Below are positions 1 through 9,043 of a stretch of DNA of 64,000 nt, piece after piece. The DNA lies in the NCBI RefSeq assembly GCF_003014735.1, contig NZ_PYAX01000005.1:248001-312000 (forward strand), given 5' to 3'. Each line of letters begins with the position of its first letter. Within the stretch, counting starts at the first letter, position 1. Source of the stretch: Saccharothrix carnea (lineage in GTDB: Bacteria > Actinomycetota > Actinomycetes > Mycobacteriales > Pseudonocardiaceae). Under the pieces are notes generated by a model. The model ran no database searches, was not told the origin of the DNA, and saw only the letters and a program-made list of their open reading frames with translations. The position numbers and the translations under genes were made by a program.

Positions 1-1777
1 CCTGGGCCGGGTTGGACGTCGGCACGTGCACGATGTTGCCGGAGGCGGAACCGTGCTTGCCGTTGGCCTTGGGCGGGTTGGCGAGGTCGATCCGGGTGTC
101 GCTGTCGGTCTTCGACGTCGGGTTGGCGACCGCGCCACCCGAGTTGCCGAACACCTGGCCGCCCAGGGCGGTCGGTGCGGACACGACGTTGCTGGACACG
201 GTGCCGTTGTCGTCCACGCTGGTCGCCACCCGGCCGGAACGCACGTACTTGTCCTCGTCGGCCCGGGCGGTGGGCGTGCCCGCCGCGCCGAAGCCGTTGC
301 CGAACGCCTCGGCGGGCAGGCCGAGCGGCACCTGGCCGACGTTGCCGGAGCCGACCGCGTCGTTGCCGGTCGTGCCGTTGTAGCCGCCGGACTCCGCGCT
401 GACGTCGTTGCCGCACTCGGCCTCGGCGATACCGCCGCCGGTCAGGCCGTTGCCGCACAGGTCGGCCGCGCCGGCCGGCGGCAGGTTCGCCGAGTTGGCC
501 GACAGCACGGAGCGGTCGCCGTTGGTGTAGGTGTCGCCGCCGGTGACCGCGGTGGCCTCGTTGGCGTGCCGGGCCGAGGTGTTGCCCACGCCGGACAGCG
601 CGTTGCCCGCGCCGGAGACCGGCAGGGCGACCGGGGTGTCGGCGAAGTTGCCGGACAGCACCGAGTCCTGGCCCGCGGTGTAGCTGTGGCCGCCCGCCTC
701 GGCGTCGTGGGCCATCGCGTTGGTGACCCGCGCGTTGCCCGCGCCCGCCAGCGTGTTGTCGCCGGCGGCGACGGGGCCCGCGAACGCGGGCTGCGCCACG
801 TTGCCCGCGAGGGTGCCGCCGTTGCCGGAGGTGGCCGACCACATCGGGAGGTCGGTCCGGTCGCGGTTGGTGGTGCCCGCGTCGGAGGACGCCCGGTTCT
901 CGGTGACGGTCTCCGCGTTGCCCGCGGCACCGACGCCGTTGCCGGTGACCGCGACGACCGGTGCGAGCGGCGTGCCCAGGACGTTGCCGCCGCCGGTGCT
1001 GCGGTCGCCGGTGGTGCTCAGCGAGCCGGCGGCCTGCGCGTCGTTGGACGACGTGGCCTCGCTGTAGGCGTTGCCGCCCGCGGCGACCGCGTTGTTGGTC
1101 ACCTGCGCGGGCAGCGCGCCCTGGACGGCGGCGATGTTGCCCGACAGCGAGCCGTCCTGGCCCGAGGTCTTGACGTTGTCGCCGGCGGTCGCGCGCTGGT
1201 AGGAGATCGCGCGGGACTCGGCGTTGGCCAGGGCGGCGACCGCGTTGCCGTTGACCTGGGGCGAGACGGCGGCGGCGCCGTGCGCCACGTTGCCGGCCAG
1301 GGTGCCGTACGAGCCGTCGCTCCTGATCTCGCCCGTGCTGCTCGCGGACTGGACGCAGACGCCGTCGCTGTAGGCGTCGCCGCCCGCCGCGATCGCGTTG
1401 CCGCAGGCGCTGACCGGCACGACGACATCGGCGTCGGCGGTGTTGCCGCGGGTCAGGGCTGACGTGTCGACGCCGGTCAGCCGCTCCCGCGCGGTGCGGA
1501 CCAGCGGGTTGGCGGGGCCGGTGAGCTCCCGGATCGGCCGGTCCGCCGCGGACGGCGTGCCGATCTCGTGGTGGACGGCCGGCAGGTCGTGGTTGCCGAC
1601 CGGGGTGCCCAGGTTGTTGTGGTCGACGTCGACCGGGACGCGCACCTTCGCGTCGAGCGGGTTCGGTTTCGCGTCGGGGTTGACGTTCTCCTGGGCTGAA
1701 GCGATGCCCGTGCCGAGCATCAGCAAACCACCCGTGACAAGTGCGGTCTTCAGACCACGCTTGGCCCAGGTTTGCAT
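1..1777 (-). CDS. Secreted chaplin-like repeat protein, 3' end cut off by the window
   Basis: The reading frame stays open from an ATG behind a strong AAGGAGAT ribosome site to the window edge, giving 592 codons without a stop. An N-terminal signal peptide (about residues 1-28, ending in ASA before QEN) is followed by a linker and then about ten repeats of roughly 40 to 50 residues. Each repeat has the pattern SGN-x(2)-x-P-x(n)-GN-x(4)-GN, for example VGSGNVGQVPLGLP. This spacing of GN pairs resembles the chaplin domain of aerial-hypha surface proteins. Most repeats lack the paired cysteines, though some have CGN. A surface role is inferred; the C-terminus is unseen. Confidence 0.75.
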   Translation of the reverse strand, partial: MQTWAKRGLKTALVTGGLLMLGTGIASAQENVNPDAKPNPLDAKVRVPVDVDHNNLGTPVGNHDLPAVHHEIGTPSAADRPIRELTGPANPLVRTARERLTGVDTSALTRGNTADADVVVPVSACGNAIAAGGDAYSDGVCVQSASSTGEIRSDGSYGTLAGNVAHGAAAVSPQVNGNAVAALANAESRAISYQRATAGDNVKTSGQDGSLSGNIAAVQGALPAQVTNNAVAAGGNAYSEATSSNDAQAAGSLSTTGDRSTGGGNVLGTPLAPVVAVTGNGVGAAGNAETVTENRASSDAGTTNRDRTDLPMWSATSGNGGTLAGNVAQPAFAGPVAAGDNTLAGAGNARVTNAMAHDAEAGGHSYTAGQDSVLSGNFADTPVALPVSGAGNALSGVGNTSARHANEATAVTGGDTYTNGDRSVLSANSANLPPAGAADLCGNGLTGGGIAEAECGNDVSAESGGYNGTTGNDAVGSGNVGQVPLGLPAEAFGNGFGAAGTPTARADEDKYVRSGRVATSVDDNGTVSSNVVSAPTALGGQVFGNSGGAVANPTSKTDSDTRIDLANPPKANGKHGSASGNIVHVPTSNPAQ

Positions 1778-1815
1778 GGGATCTCCTTCTTCCGGTTTCC
1801 CTGGCGGGAGGTGAA

Positions 1816-1858
1816 GGGTGGTCGGACGCGGCTACCGCGTCGGAGACGACGACCACCC
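1816..1858. terminator. Two-tier hairpin between two secreted-protein genes
   Basis: GGGTGGTCG at 1816-1824 pairs perfectly with CGACCACCC at 1850-1858. Inside it GACGCGG (1825-1831) pairs with CCGCGTC (1835-1841) around a CTA loop. It lies between the stop of the secreted protein at 1980 and the start of the chaplin-like gene, both on the minus strand. It could end the first transcript or sit in the leader of the second. There is no clear U-tract. The rest of 1778-1979 holds only the chaplin-like gene's ribosome site. Confidence 0.55.
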
Positions 1859-1979
1859 GGGTCATCAGAGGGGGTGGGAAGCGCGGCGTCTCGACCGGTT
1901 CGTGAGCGCACGCGAGGCGGCGCGACGGTCGATTACCGGGTCGGCTCGACGATGAGCCGCCGCGGACCGCGCGCTGGGG

Positions 1980-2789
1980 TCAGTCGGGCGTGGTGCCGGG
2001 CTGCTTGCCCGGCACCACGGTGTTCCGCTCGGTGGCGGGGAACAGAGCCCGGGCCACCGCGGAGTCGATGCGGTCGGCGGACACGACCGAGAACGGGCCG
2101 TTGCCGCCGCCGGAGGAACCGGAACCGTCGCCACCGCAGGAGCAGTGGACCGGCGCGCCGAGCGGCGCGAACGGCATCGACGGCAGTCCGGACGGGTCTC
2201 CCGGCAGGGAGGGCCCGTTGGTGTCGGGCAGCGCGGTGACCGGCTGCCGCGGTTCGTCCAGCCACGCGAGGCTGAGCTTGCCGAACACCCCGTGCACCAC
2301 CGGGGTGCCGGCGGGAACCGGCACGGCGGCGGCGGCCGGGGTGGTCTCGGTGACGCGCTGCGTCACGGTCCCGCCGACCACGTCGACGGGCGCCGGTGCG
2401 GACGCGCGGTGCTGGAACCAGCCGCGCACGCCCCCGACGGTGTCGCGGATGTCCTCCGCGACCCCGCGCAGGCGGGGCGGGCTCGACTCGGGCACCCGCT
2501 GGGTGCGCAGCGCCGTGTCGAGGTCTTGCACGGCCTGACCGACCGCGGTCGCGCCGACCGGGGCCAGCGCGGCCTCGACCGCGCCCTCCGCCGCACGGGG
2601 CGACAGCGAGCCGGGCACGACTTCGGCGACCGGGTCGACCAGGGTCGTCTCCGCGGCGGCCGGCGAGGCGGACAGCGCCCAGGCCGCGGCGGTGCCGGCC
2701 AGCGTGCCGCCGACGACCAGCAGGGCGCGGGAGAGCAGCCGCCGAACGCGGCTCGCCCCCGTTCCCACTCGCTGGTCAACGCGCGACAT
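1980..2789 (-). CDS. Secreted or membrane-anchored hypothetical protein
   Basis: A 269-residue protein. The start is the ATG at 2789 because GGAGG lies eight bases before it; an upstream ATG at 2813 has no such site. The N-terminus carries arginines followed by a hydrophobic stretch and an ASPAAAE-like cleavage site (about residues 15-47), so it is probably exported. The mature part is low in complexity, rich in Val, Pro and Ala, with a Gly/Ser-rich stretch (CSCGGDGSGSSGGG) about two thirds along. No family was recognised. It lies directly upstream of the chaplin-like gene on the same strand, which suggests related cell-surface functions. Confidence 0.7.
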   Translation of the reverse strand: MSRVDQRVGTGASRVRRLLSRALLVVGGTLAGTAAAWALSASPAAAETTLVDPVAEVVPGSLSPRAAEGAVEAALAPVGATAVGQAVQDLDTALRTQRVPESSPPRLRGVAEDIRDTVGGVRGWFQHRASAPAPVDVVGGTVTQRVTETTPAAAAVPVPAGTPVVHGVFGKLSLAWLDEPRQPVTALPDTNGPSLPGDPSGLPSMPFAPLGAPVHCSCGGDGSGSSGGGNGPFSVVSADRIDSAVARALFPATERNTVVPGKQPGTTPD

Positions 2790-2957
2790 CGCTGGAACCT
2801 CCGTCGAAAGCACTGGGATTCGCCGGCACCGCGATCGAGGTGATCAAGCCGACGACGTGAGAGTGCCAGGGCGGACCCGCGCCGCGCACGTCCTCTACAC
2901 ATGGTTCGCCGGATCGTGTGACGAACACTCTGTGTTTTCGAGTGTGACGATGGGTAG

Positions 2958-5150
2958 TCAGGGGCGCTTGAGCACCCTGGCCGCGCCGGCGGCGGCCGTG
3001 GACGCCAGGATCCAGCCGACCGCGATGAGCGTGCTGGAGATCCACTGCGAGGCGCCGCTGAACTTCCACTTGCCGTCCTGGCCGAGGTCCACGATCGGGA
3101 TCAGCAGGTCCATCGACAGCAGCCAGGCGTTCCAGGACGGCGACTCGTCCTCGTTGAGCTTCGGCATCTCGTGACCCAGGAACCAGCCCGAACCGGCCAG
3201 CCAGAACGCGGCCAGCCAGGCGATCGCGAGCCAGGGCCGGTAGCCGTAGCCGACCGTCCAGCGCTGCAGGAAACCCCAGACCCGGCCCGCCACCCCGAGT
3301 TCGGAGTAGCGCCGGTGCTGCTTCTCCAGCTGCACGAGCTGCGCCAGCTCCTCCTCGCCGCCGTCGCGGTAGACGGCGGCCAGCTGCTCGTACGGGCCGG
3401 GCGCGAAGTCCGGCTGCACCTCCCGCAGCCAGCGCAGCCGGGTGCGCACGTCGACGTGCGGCGTGGACGAGATCGAGCGGAACGTGAAGTCCTCGACGTC
3501 GACACCGCCGGTGGCGGCCCACAGCCCCGGCCCGTCCAGCACGGTCGTCGCGGCGACCCGGGTCAGCAGTACCCGGCCGACCGGGGTCCGGTCCTCCGAG
3601 AGCCGCAGCACGAGCTGGCTCACCGTGAGCCCGTAGGCGTTCAGCGCGATGTCGCTGCCCGGACCGCCCAGCCGGGCGCCCGCGAACGTGGCCATCTTGC
3701 CGACCTCGGCCAGCCGGATCCGCACGCCGCCCGCGGCGGTGAAGCCGTGGCTGCACAGGAAGTCCTTGCCGACGGTGGCCACCCGGGCGTCCAGCGACGG
3801 CTTCACCGTGCCGTCCGGGCGGCGGCGCGGCGAGAGCAGGGACGCGCCGGAGCAGTCGAGGGTGGAGCCGATCTCGGCGTTCTGCAGGCGCAGCGAGCCC
3901 TGGGCGCGCAGGTCGCGGAGGAACAGCGTGCCGCCGACCCGCAGCCGGTCGGCGAACAGCACGTCGATGCCGGGTCCGTGCAGCTCGACGCCGGACAGCG
4001 ACGCGCTTCCCCGCACGTGCGCGTCCACCAGGCGCACCTGGCCGTAGGCCCGCAGCGCCGCGTCGCGTTCGCCGTCGCCGTGGATGCCGCCGTTGACCAC
4101 GCCACGCGCTTCGAGGTCGCCCTGCACCTGGATGCCGTCCGCGTGCAGGGCGACCGGGATGCGCTGGACGACCTCGCCGGTGTGGTCGGCCAGCTCGTCC
4201 ACCACCTCGCGGCGGCCGATCACCGCGCCGGACAGCCGCAGGTAGCCGCCGATGTCGGCGTTGGGCAGGCGGACCGTGCCGGAGGACGTGAAGCCGTCGT
4301 CCAGCTCGACGTTGCCCTCCACCCGCATCCGGTCGGCGACGAGCGCGGCGGCCTCGTCGGCGGTGCCGCGCGGGATCACCAAAACCGGGCGGTCGACCAC
4401 GCTGGCGTGCAGGCGGGCACCGGAGAACACGACGCTGCCGCCGACCCGGGCGCCGTCGAGCAGGATGCGGCCCTCGGCGGTGAACCGGCCGCCTTCGGCG
4501 TCGCAGAACAGGGTGCCCGCGATCGTGACGCCGGTGGCGTCGAGGGCGTTCTGGCCCGCGTTGAGCAGGCGGGCGCCGCCGAGGTGCACGTTGCCGCCGA
4601 CGTTCGCGCCGCGCAGCCGCACCTCGCCGCCCGCGCGCAGCGCGATGGCCTGCAGCGAGCCGGACAGGCGGATGCGGGCGGCGAGCAGGGCGTGGTCGCC
4701 GCCGCCGCCCCGCAGCACGGCGCCGGCCAGCCGGAACGTGCCGTCGACCGAGGCGTCGGTCAGGTCGACCACGCCGTCGCTGGTGAAACCCGCCTCCAGC
4801 ACCAGGTCGCTGCCGACGCGCAGGTTGCGGCCCCACAGGCCGGGCACCTTGCAGCCGCGCATCCGCAGGCCGACCAGGCGGGCCATGCGCAGGTCCGGCG
4901 GCCGTTCGAAGGTGCAGTCGAGGAAGTCGACCACGTGCTCGACCTGCGTGCCCTCCAGCGCGAACGAGCCGACGACGTTCGCGCCGACCAGCCTCAGCGC
5001 GGCGCCGCGGGCGCCCTCGGTCAGCAGGGCCGACAGCAGTTCACCGCGGACCGTGCGGTCCCGCTTGGGCGTCCTCGGGTCGAACCGCAGCCGCCGCCCG
5101 GCGGTGAAGGCGGCGCGTACGGCGTCCTCGACGGTCTCCTCGGCGCTCAC
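2958..5150 (-). CDS. Beta-solenoid repeat membrane protein
   Basis: About 730 residues from a GTG at 5150; ATG or GTG starts further upstream (to 5249) cannot be excluded. Most of the chain is short repeats such as VRLRGANVGGNVHLGGARL and GTLFLRDLRAQGSLRLQNA, the pattern of a right-handed beta-helix resembling pentapeptide repeats. The C-terminal quarter has two hydrophobic segments (YRPWLAIAWLAAFWLAGSGW and STLIAVGWILASTAAAGA). Relatives in actinomycetes are often labelled membrane-associated oxidoreductase, but no cofactor-binding motif is visible and that label is not supported here. Function unknown; the solenoid may face the cytoplasm or the outside. Confidence 0.75.
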   Translation of the reverse strand: MSAEETVEDAVRAAFTAGRRLRFDPRTPKRDRTVRGELLSALLTEGARGAALRLVGANVVGSFALEGTQVEHVVDFLDCTFERPPDLRMARLVGLRMRGCKVPGLWGRNLRVGSDLVLEAGFTSDGVVDLTDASVDGTFRLAGAVLRGGGGDHALLAARIRLSGSLQAIALRAGGEVRLRGANVGGNVHLGGARLLNAGQNALDATGVTIAGTLFCDAEGGRFTAEGRILLDGARVGGSVVFSGARLHASVVDRPVLVIPRGTADEAAALVADRMRVEGNVELDDGFTSSGTVRLPNADIGGYLRLSGAVIGRREVVDELADHTGEVVQRIPVALHADGIQVQGDLEARGVVNGGIHGDGERDAALRAYGQVRLVDAHVRGSASLSGVELHGPGIDVLFADRLRVGGTLFLRDLRAQGSLRLQNAEIGSTLDCSGASLLSPRRRPDGTVKPSLDARVATVGKDFLCSHGFTAAGGVRIRLAEVGKMATFAGARLGGPGSDIALNAYGLTVSQLVLRLSEDRTPVGRVLLTRVAATTVLDGPGLWAATGGVDVEDFTFRSISSTPHVDVRTRLRWLREVQPDFAPGPYEQLAAVYRDGGEEELAQLVQLEKQHRRYSELGVAGRVWGFLQRWTVGYGYRPWLAIAWLAAFWLAGSGWFLGHEMPKLNEDESPSWNAWLLSMDLLIPIVDLGQDGKWKFSGASQWISSTLIAVGWILASTAAAGAARVLKRP

Positions 5151-5268
5151 GCCTGCGATCCGATCATCCGCGGCGCCGGTTCCGCCGGCGTTTGACCGAA
5201 TCCGAAACGTGGGGTTCGACATGCACGCGGCCGGGTTCGACCGACCCACCCGCGGCGGTGGGGCGGAC

Positions 5269-5284
5269 TACCGTGATCGGCGTG
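5269..5284 (+). promoter_or_regulatory. Leaderless -10 element at the AI-2E family gene
   Basis: TACCGT at 5269-5274 lies seven bases before the GTG at 5282. No Shine-Dalgarno sequence is present. This spacing puts the transcription start on or beside the start codon and supports 5282 over the upstream TTG at 5192. Confidence 0.55.
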
Positions 5285-6514
5285 ACGGGGAGTGATTCGA
5301 AGATCAGCGACAGGGTGCCGGGGCTGCTCCGCGTGACCGCGGCGTTGAGCTGGCGGTTCGTGGCCGTGGTCGCCGCGCTGTACGTGGTGTTCCACGTGGT
5401 CGGGTTCCTGGCCACCATCGTCATCCCGACCGGCGTGGCGCTGCTGCTGGCCGCACTGCTGTCGCCCGCGGTGTCGCAGCTGACCAGGGCGGGCATCCCG
5501 CGCGGGCTGGCCACCGGGGTGGTGCTCGTCGGCGGCATCGCGGTGGTCGGCGGTGTGCTCACGTTCGTCATCACCGAGTTCTCCAAGGGCCTGCCCGACT
5601 TGCAGGAGCAGGTCAGCGCGAGCCTGGACACGATCCGCGGCTGGCTCAAGGACGGACCGCTGCACCTGAGCGACCTCCAGCTCCAGCAGTACCTCGACCG
5701 CGTGGTCGAGACGGTCAAGGAGAACCAGACCGAGATCACCTCCGGCGCGCTCACCACGGCGGCCACCGTGGGCGAGCTGCTGACCGGGCTGATCCTCGCG
5801 CTGTTCACGCTCATCTTCTTCCTGCACGACGGCGACGGCATCTGGCGGTTCCTGATCCGGATCGTGCCGCGCGACGTGCGCGGCCGGGCCGACGTGGCGG
5901 GTCGGCGCGGGTTCGCCTCGCTCGTGTCGTACGTGCGGGCGACCGCGCTGGTGGCCGTGGTGGACGCGGTCGGCGTCGGCATCGGCCTGTGGATCGTGGA
6001 CGTGCCGCTGGTGGTGCCGCTGTCGGCGCTGGTGTTCCTCGGCGCGTTCATCCCGATCGTCGGCGCGGTGATCACCGGTGCGGTGGCGGTGCTGGTGGCG
6101 CTGGTGGCCAACGGGCCCATCCAGGCGTTGATCATTTTGGCCGTGCTGATCGGCGTGATGCAGTTGGAGAGCCACGTGCTGCAGCCGCTGCTGCTGGGGC
6201 GCGCGGTGAAGCTGCACCCGTTGGCCGTGGTGCTGGCGATCACGACCGGGTTGGTGGTCGGCGGCATCGCGGGCGCGCTGCTGTCCGTGCCGCTGCTGGC
6301 GGTGCTGAACTCGGGGATCAGGTCGTTGCTGTCGGAGTCGGACAAGGACGTGTCGCCGCGCGAGGTCGACGTGCTGGAGCCCCAAGAAAGCGGGCCGGTC
6401 GACACTGGTGGAGAACGCGTGCCCGACGACGGAGTCGTCAATCAGATACAGGACGCTCTTTCGGATGACACTGACGGCGAGGGTCCGACCGCCGAGCACA
6501 GCGGCCGGAAGTAG
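5282..6514 (+). CDS. AI-2E family transporter (UPF0118/PerM-like) membrane protein
   Basis: A 410-residue polytopic membrane protein. Several hydrophobic segments are clear: VAALYVVFHVVGFLATIVI, a following IPTGVALLLAALL pair, and a cluster in the second half (ALVFLGAFIPIVGAVITGA). A soluble stretch near residues 95-150 separates the first helices from the rest, as is usual in this family. Members have been linked to autoinducer-2 export or sodium/proton exchange, so the substrate is unknown. The C-terminal 70 residues are acidic and hydrophilic. It ends two bases before the convergent diguanylate cyclase gene, with no terminator between them. Confidence 0.85.
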   Translation: MTGSDSKISDRVPGLLRVTAALSWRFVAVVAALYVVFHVVGFLATIVIPTGVALLLAALLSPAVSQLTRAGIPRGLATGVVLVGGIAVVGGVLTFVITEFSKGLPDLQEQVSASLDTIRGWLKDGPLHLSDLQLQQYLDRVVETVKENQTEITSGALTTAATVGELLTGLILALFTLIFFLHDGDGIWRFLIRIVPRDVRGRADVAGRRGFASLVSYVRATALVAVVDAVGVGIGLWIVDVPLVVPLSALVFLGAFIPIVGAVITGAVAVLVALVANGPIQALIILAVLIGVMQLESHVLQPLLLGRAVKLHPLAVVLAITTGLVVGGIAGALLSVPLLAVLNSGIRSLLSESDKDVSPREVDVLEPQESGPVDTGGERVPDDGVVNQIQDALSDDTDGEGPTAEHSGRK

Positions 6515-6516
6515 GG

Positions 6517-7713
6517 TCACGCCATCTCCACCAGGTTGCGGCCGTAGCCCTTGGCGGCGAGCAGGGCGGAGTCGGCGGCCACCAGCAGGTCCGGCAGCTC
6601 GTAGCCGAACCTCTGGGTGGTCGCCACGCCGATGCTCACGGTCAGCCCGGTGAGCAGGTGCTCCCGGCCGTCCGTGCCGACGGTGGGCACGGCCAGGTCG
6701 GCGATCGCGTGCCGCACGCGTTGGGCCACGGAACGGGCGACGGCCGGTTCGGCGTCCGGCAGCAGCACCACGAACTCCTCGCCGCCGAAGCGGCCGACCA
6801 GGTCACCGCGCCGGACCGTGCCGGTGAGCAGCAGGGCCACCGCGCTGAGCGCCGAGTCGCCCGCCAGGTGGCCGACCTCGTCGTTGACCCGCTTGAAGTG
6901 GTCGAGGTCGAGCAGCATCACGGCCATCGGCCGGTCGCGCTCCCGTGCCTTCGACAGCTCGTAGCGGGCGCGGCTGTCCCAGTGCACGGCGTTGGCCAGG
7001 CCGGTCTTCGCGTCACGCTGGGCGGAACGCCGCCACTGCGGCAACTGGGCCGCCCGTTCCAGCAGGGCCAGCGGCGGTCCGGCCATCAGCGCGTGGACCG
7101 GGGTGGTGATGGCGGCGAAGCCCATCAGGCCGCCGATGCTCACCGCGACGATGCCCAGCACCACGTCGATGGGCTCGCCGATGACCTCTTCACCGGACGC
7201 GCGCGGGCTGCGCAGCTTCAGGCCCAGGGCGATCAGGCCCGCCCGGAGCAGCAGCAGCACGGTCGCGCCGAGCACCATGACCACCAGGTCGGTCCTCGGC
7301 TCGGCCCAGCCGATGGCGTAACGGGTGGCGAACACGGCCAGCGTGGTCGCGGACAGGGTGAACACCCAGCGGTGCGACTCGGGGCGCTGGGTCAGCACGC
7401 CGTGCAGCGCGGGCCCGAAGAGCAGCAGGACGAGCAGGTTGCACGGCAGCGCGACCAGACCCGCGGTGAGGTAGCACAGGTGGGCGGCCCACGGGTTGCG
7501 CGCCGCCTCGCCCACCCGGTGGCTGTAGATCGAGCTGCCGATGATCACCGCACCCGCGGTGCCCGCGATGACCGCGAACCGGCCGATCTCACCCGACGTG
7601 GGCTGCGGAGACGTCACGATCGAGTAGACGACGACCGCCAGCGCGAGGGCGTCCACCAGCAGCCAGTAGGCCAGCGCGGAACGCCGCAGCGTCCACAGTG
7701 GCCAGTGGCGCAC
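6517..7713 (-). CDS. Membrane diguanylate cyclase (GGDEF domain)
   Basis: A 398-residue protein from a GTG at 7713 preceded by GGGAGG. The first two thirds hold about seven hydrophobic segments with no recognised ligand-binding domain. The C-terminal GGDEF domain has LLDLDHFKRVND, the active-site GGEEF at residues 310-314 and an RRGD inhibitory-site motif (RxxD) at 301-304, five residues before it. Both are intact, so the enzyme should make cyclic di-GMP from two GTP and be feedback-inhibited. In filamentous actinomycetes cyclic di-GMP controls sporulation, so a developmental role is plausible but inferred. It diverges from the MacS-like kinase. Confidence 0.9.
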   Translation of the reverse strand: MRHWPLWTLRRSALAYWLLVDALALAVVVYSIVTSPQPTSGEIGRFAVIAGTAGAVIIGSSIYSHRVGEAARNPWAAHLCYLTAGLVALPCNLLVLLLFGPALHGVLTQRPESHRWVFTLSATTLAVFATRYAIGWAEPRTDLVVMVLGATVLLLLRAGLIALGLKLRSPRASGEEVIGEPIDVVLGIVAVSIGGLMGFAAITTPVHALMAGPPLALLERAAQLPQWRRSAQRDAKTGLANAVHWDSRARYELSKARERDRPMAVMLLDLDHFKRVNDEVGHLAGDSALSAVALLLTGTVRRGDLVGRFGGEEFVVLLPDAEPAVARSVAQRVRHAIADLAVPTVGTDGREHLLTGLTVSIGVATTQRFGYELPDLLVAADSALLAAKGYGRNLVEMA

Positions 7714-7900
7714 GCTCGGCCCTCCCTCGCCGCAGCAGCCCACGGACGTGATCTTCACCCCCGGAGGCAATCAGACTCCGCGAGATCACGCTCGGTGACT
7801 CCCGTCAGCTTTCCACAGGTGTCGGTATCGGAACAGACGGCCACCTGGGGGTTAGCTGCGCCACTCCGACACGGCAAGATGAGGGCGAAGGGAGCACACC

Positions 7901-9043
7901 GTGCACACAAAGCCGGCCGACCAGGGGACAGCGGCCATGGAAGACCCGGTCGCGCACCTCTGGCGGGGAACAGCAGCGCTACGCGTAGTGACGCTCCTGT
8001 TCGCTTTCGGCAACGTGATCGTCGAGCGCGACGATTACGAGCGACCGTGGCTGGCGTGGGTGACGATCGCGGCGATGGTCCTGTGGTCGGTGTTCACCAT
8101 CCAGGCCTACAGCCGGGAGAGCGGTCGCCGGACGTGGGTCGTGGTGGTCGACGTGGCGATCACGTGCGGGCTGATGTCCCTCTCGCCGCTGATCATGACC
8201 GACGCCCAGTTCCTGTTCGACGTCCCGCTGATCACCACGATCTGGGCGGCGTGCCCGCCGGTGGCGGCCGGTGCGCTGGGCGGTCAGGTGGCGGGCGCGG
8301 TGTCCGGGTTCGTGGTCGGGTTGAGCACCTACCTCAACCGCGGCGGCCTCACCGTCGACCTGGTGCGCGACGTGGTGCTGCTGGCGGGCGCCGGGCTCGT
8401 GGTCGGCATGGCGTCGTCCACGGCGCGCCGCTCGGCGGTGCGGCTGGCGCAGGCGTTGCGGACCGAGGCGGCCACGGCCGAGCGCGAGCGGCTGGCGCGG
8501 TCCATTCACGACGGTGTGCTCCAGGTGCTGGCACGCGTGCGCAAGCGCGGCACGGAACTCGGCGGCGAGGCGGCGGAACTGGCCGAGCTGGCCGGTGAGC
8601 AGGAAGTGGCGTTGCGGTCCCTGGTGGCCGCCGCGCCGACCGAGTCCACCGTGGACGGCGACGCGGACCTGCGGCCTGCGCTGCAGCTGCTGGCCACGTC
8701 CCGGTTCCAGGTGTCCACGCCGGCCACGCAGGTGATGCTGCCCGCCGCGACGGCGTTCGAGCTGACCGCCGTGGTGCGCGAGGCGTTGTCCAACGTGGAC
8801 AAGCACGCAGGACCGGACGCGCGGGCGTGGGTGCTGCTGGAAGACCTCGGCGACGAGGTCGTGATCAGTGTCCGCGACGACGGCCCCGGCATCCCCGAGG
8901 GCAGGCTCGCGTCCGCCGAGGCGGAGGGGCGGATGGGCGTCGCCCAGTCCATCCGGGGCCGGGTGGAGGCGCTGCGTGGGACCCTCGAGCTGCAGACGGG
9001 GCCGGGGGAGGGCACCGAATGGGAGGTGCGGGTCTACAGATGA
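7901..9043 (+). CDS. MacS-family sensor histidine kinase (DUF5931 type)
   Basis: A 380-residue NarL-class sensor kinase starting at a GTG with AAGGGAGC upstream. The N-terminal half has about five hydrophobic segments, the membrane sensor. The dimerisation/phosphoacceptor motif ERERLARSIHDGVLQVL places the phosphorylated histidine at about 203. An HATPase domain follows, with REALSNVDKHA (N box) and DDGPGIPEG (G box). It overlaps the response regulator by ATGA, so the two are translationally coupled and form a pair. MacRS of Streptomyces affects antibiotic production and development; that role here is by family analogy. The signal is unknown. Confidence 0.88.
   Translation: MHTKPADQGTAAMEDPVAHLWRGTAALRVVTLLFAFGNVIVERDDYERPWLAWVTIAAMVLWSVFTIQAYSRESGRRTWVVVVDVAITCGLMSLSPLIMTDAQFLFDVPLITTIWAACPPVAAGALGGQVAGAVSGFVVGLSTYLNRGGLTVDLVRDVVLLAGAGLVVGMASSTARRSAVRLAQALRTEAATAERERLARSIHDGVLQVLARVRKRGTELGGEAAELAELAGEQEVALRSLVAAAPTESTVDGDADLRPALQLLATSRFQVSTPATQVMLPAATAFELTAVVREALSNVDKHAGPDARAWVLLEDLGDEVVISVRDDGPGIPEGRLASAEAEGRMGVAQSIRGRVEALRGTLELQTGPGEGTEWEVRVYR

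Noticed and set aside
2776-4836. 686-codon minus-strand frame overlapping the same gene
   Set aside because: Arg/Gly/Pro-rich out-of-frame reading of the beta-solenoid gene; no motifs.
3171-5195. Long plus-strand frame (674 codons) over the beta-solenoid gene
   Set aside because: A shadow of the minus-strand gene in high-GC DNA; composition is His, Gln, Ala and Arg-rich with no domains.
7771-7900. ECF promoter GGAAC-N16-GTT upstream of the MacS-like kinase
   Set aside because: The spacer is two bases shorter than the consensus, and no supporting feature was found.
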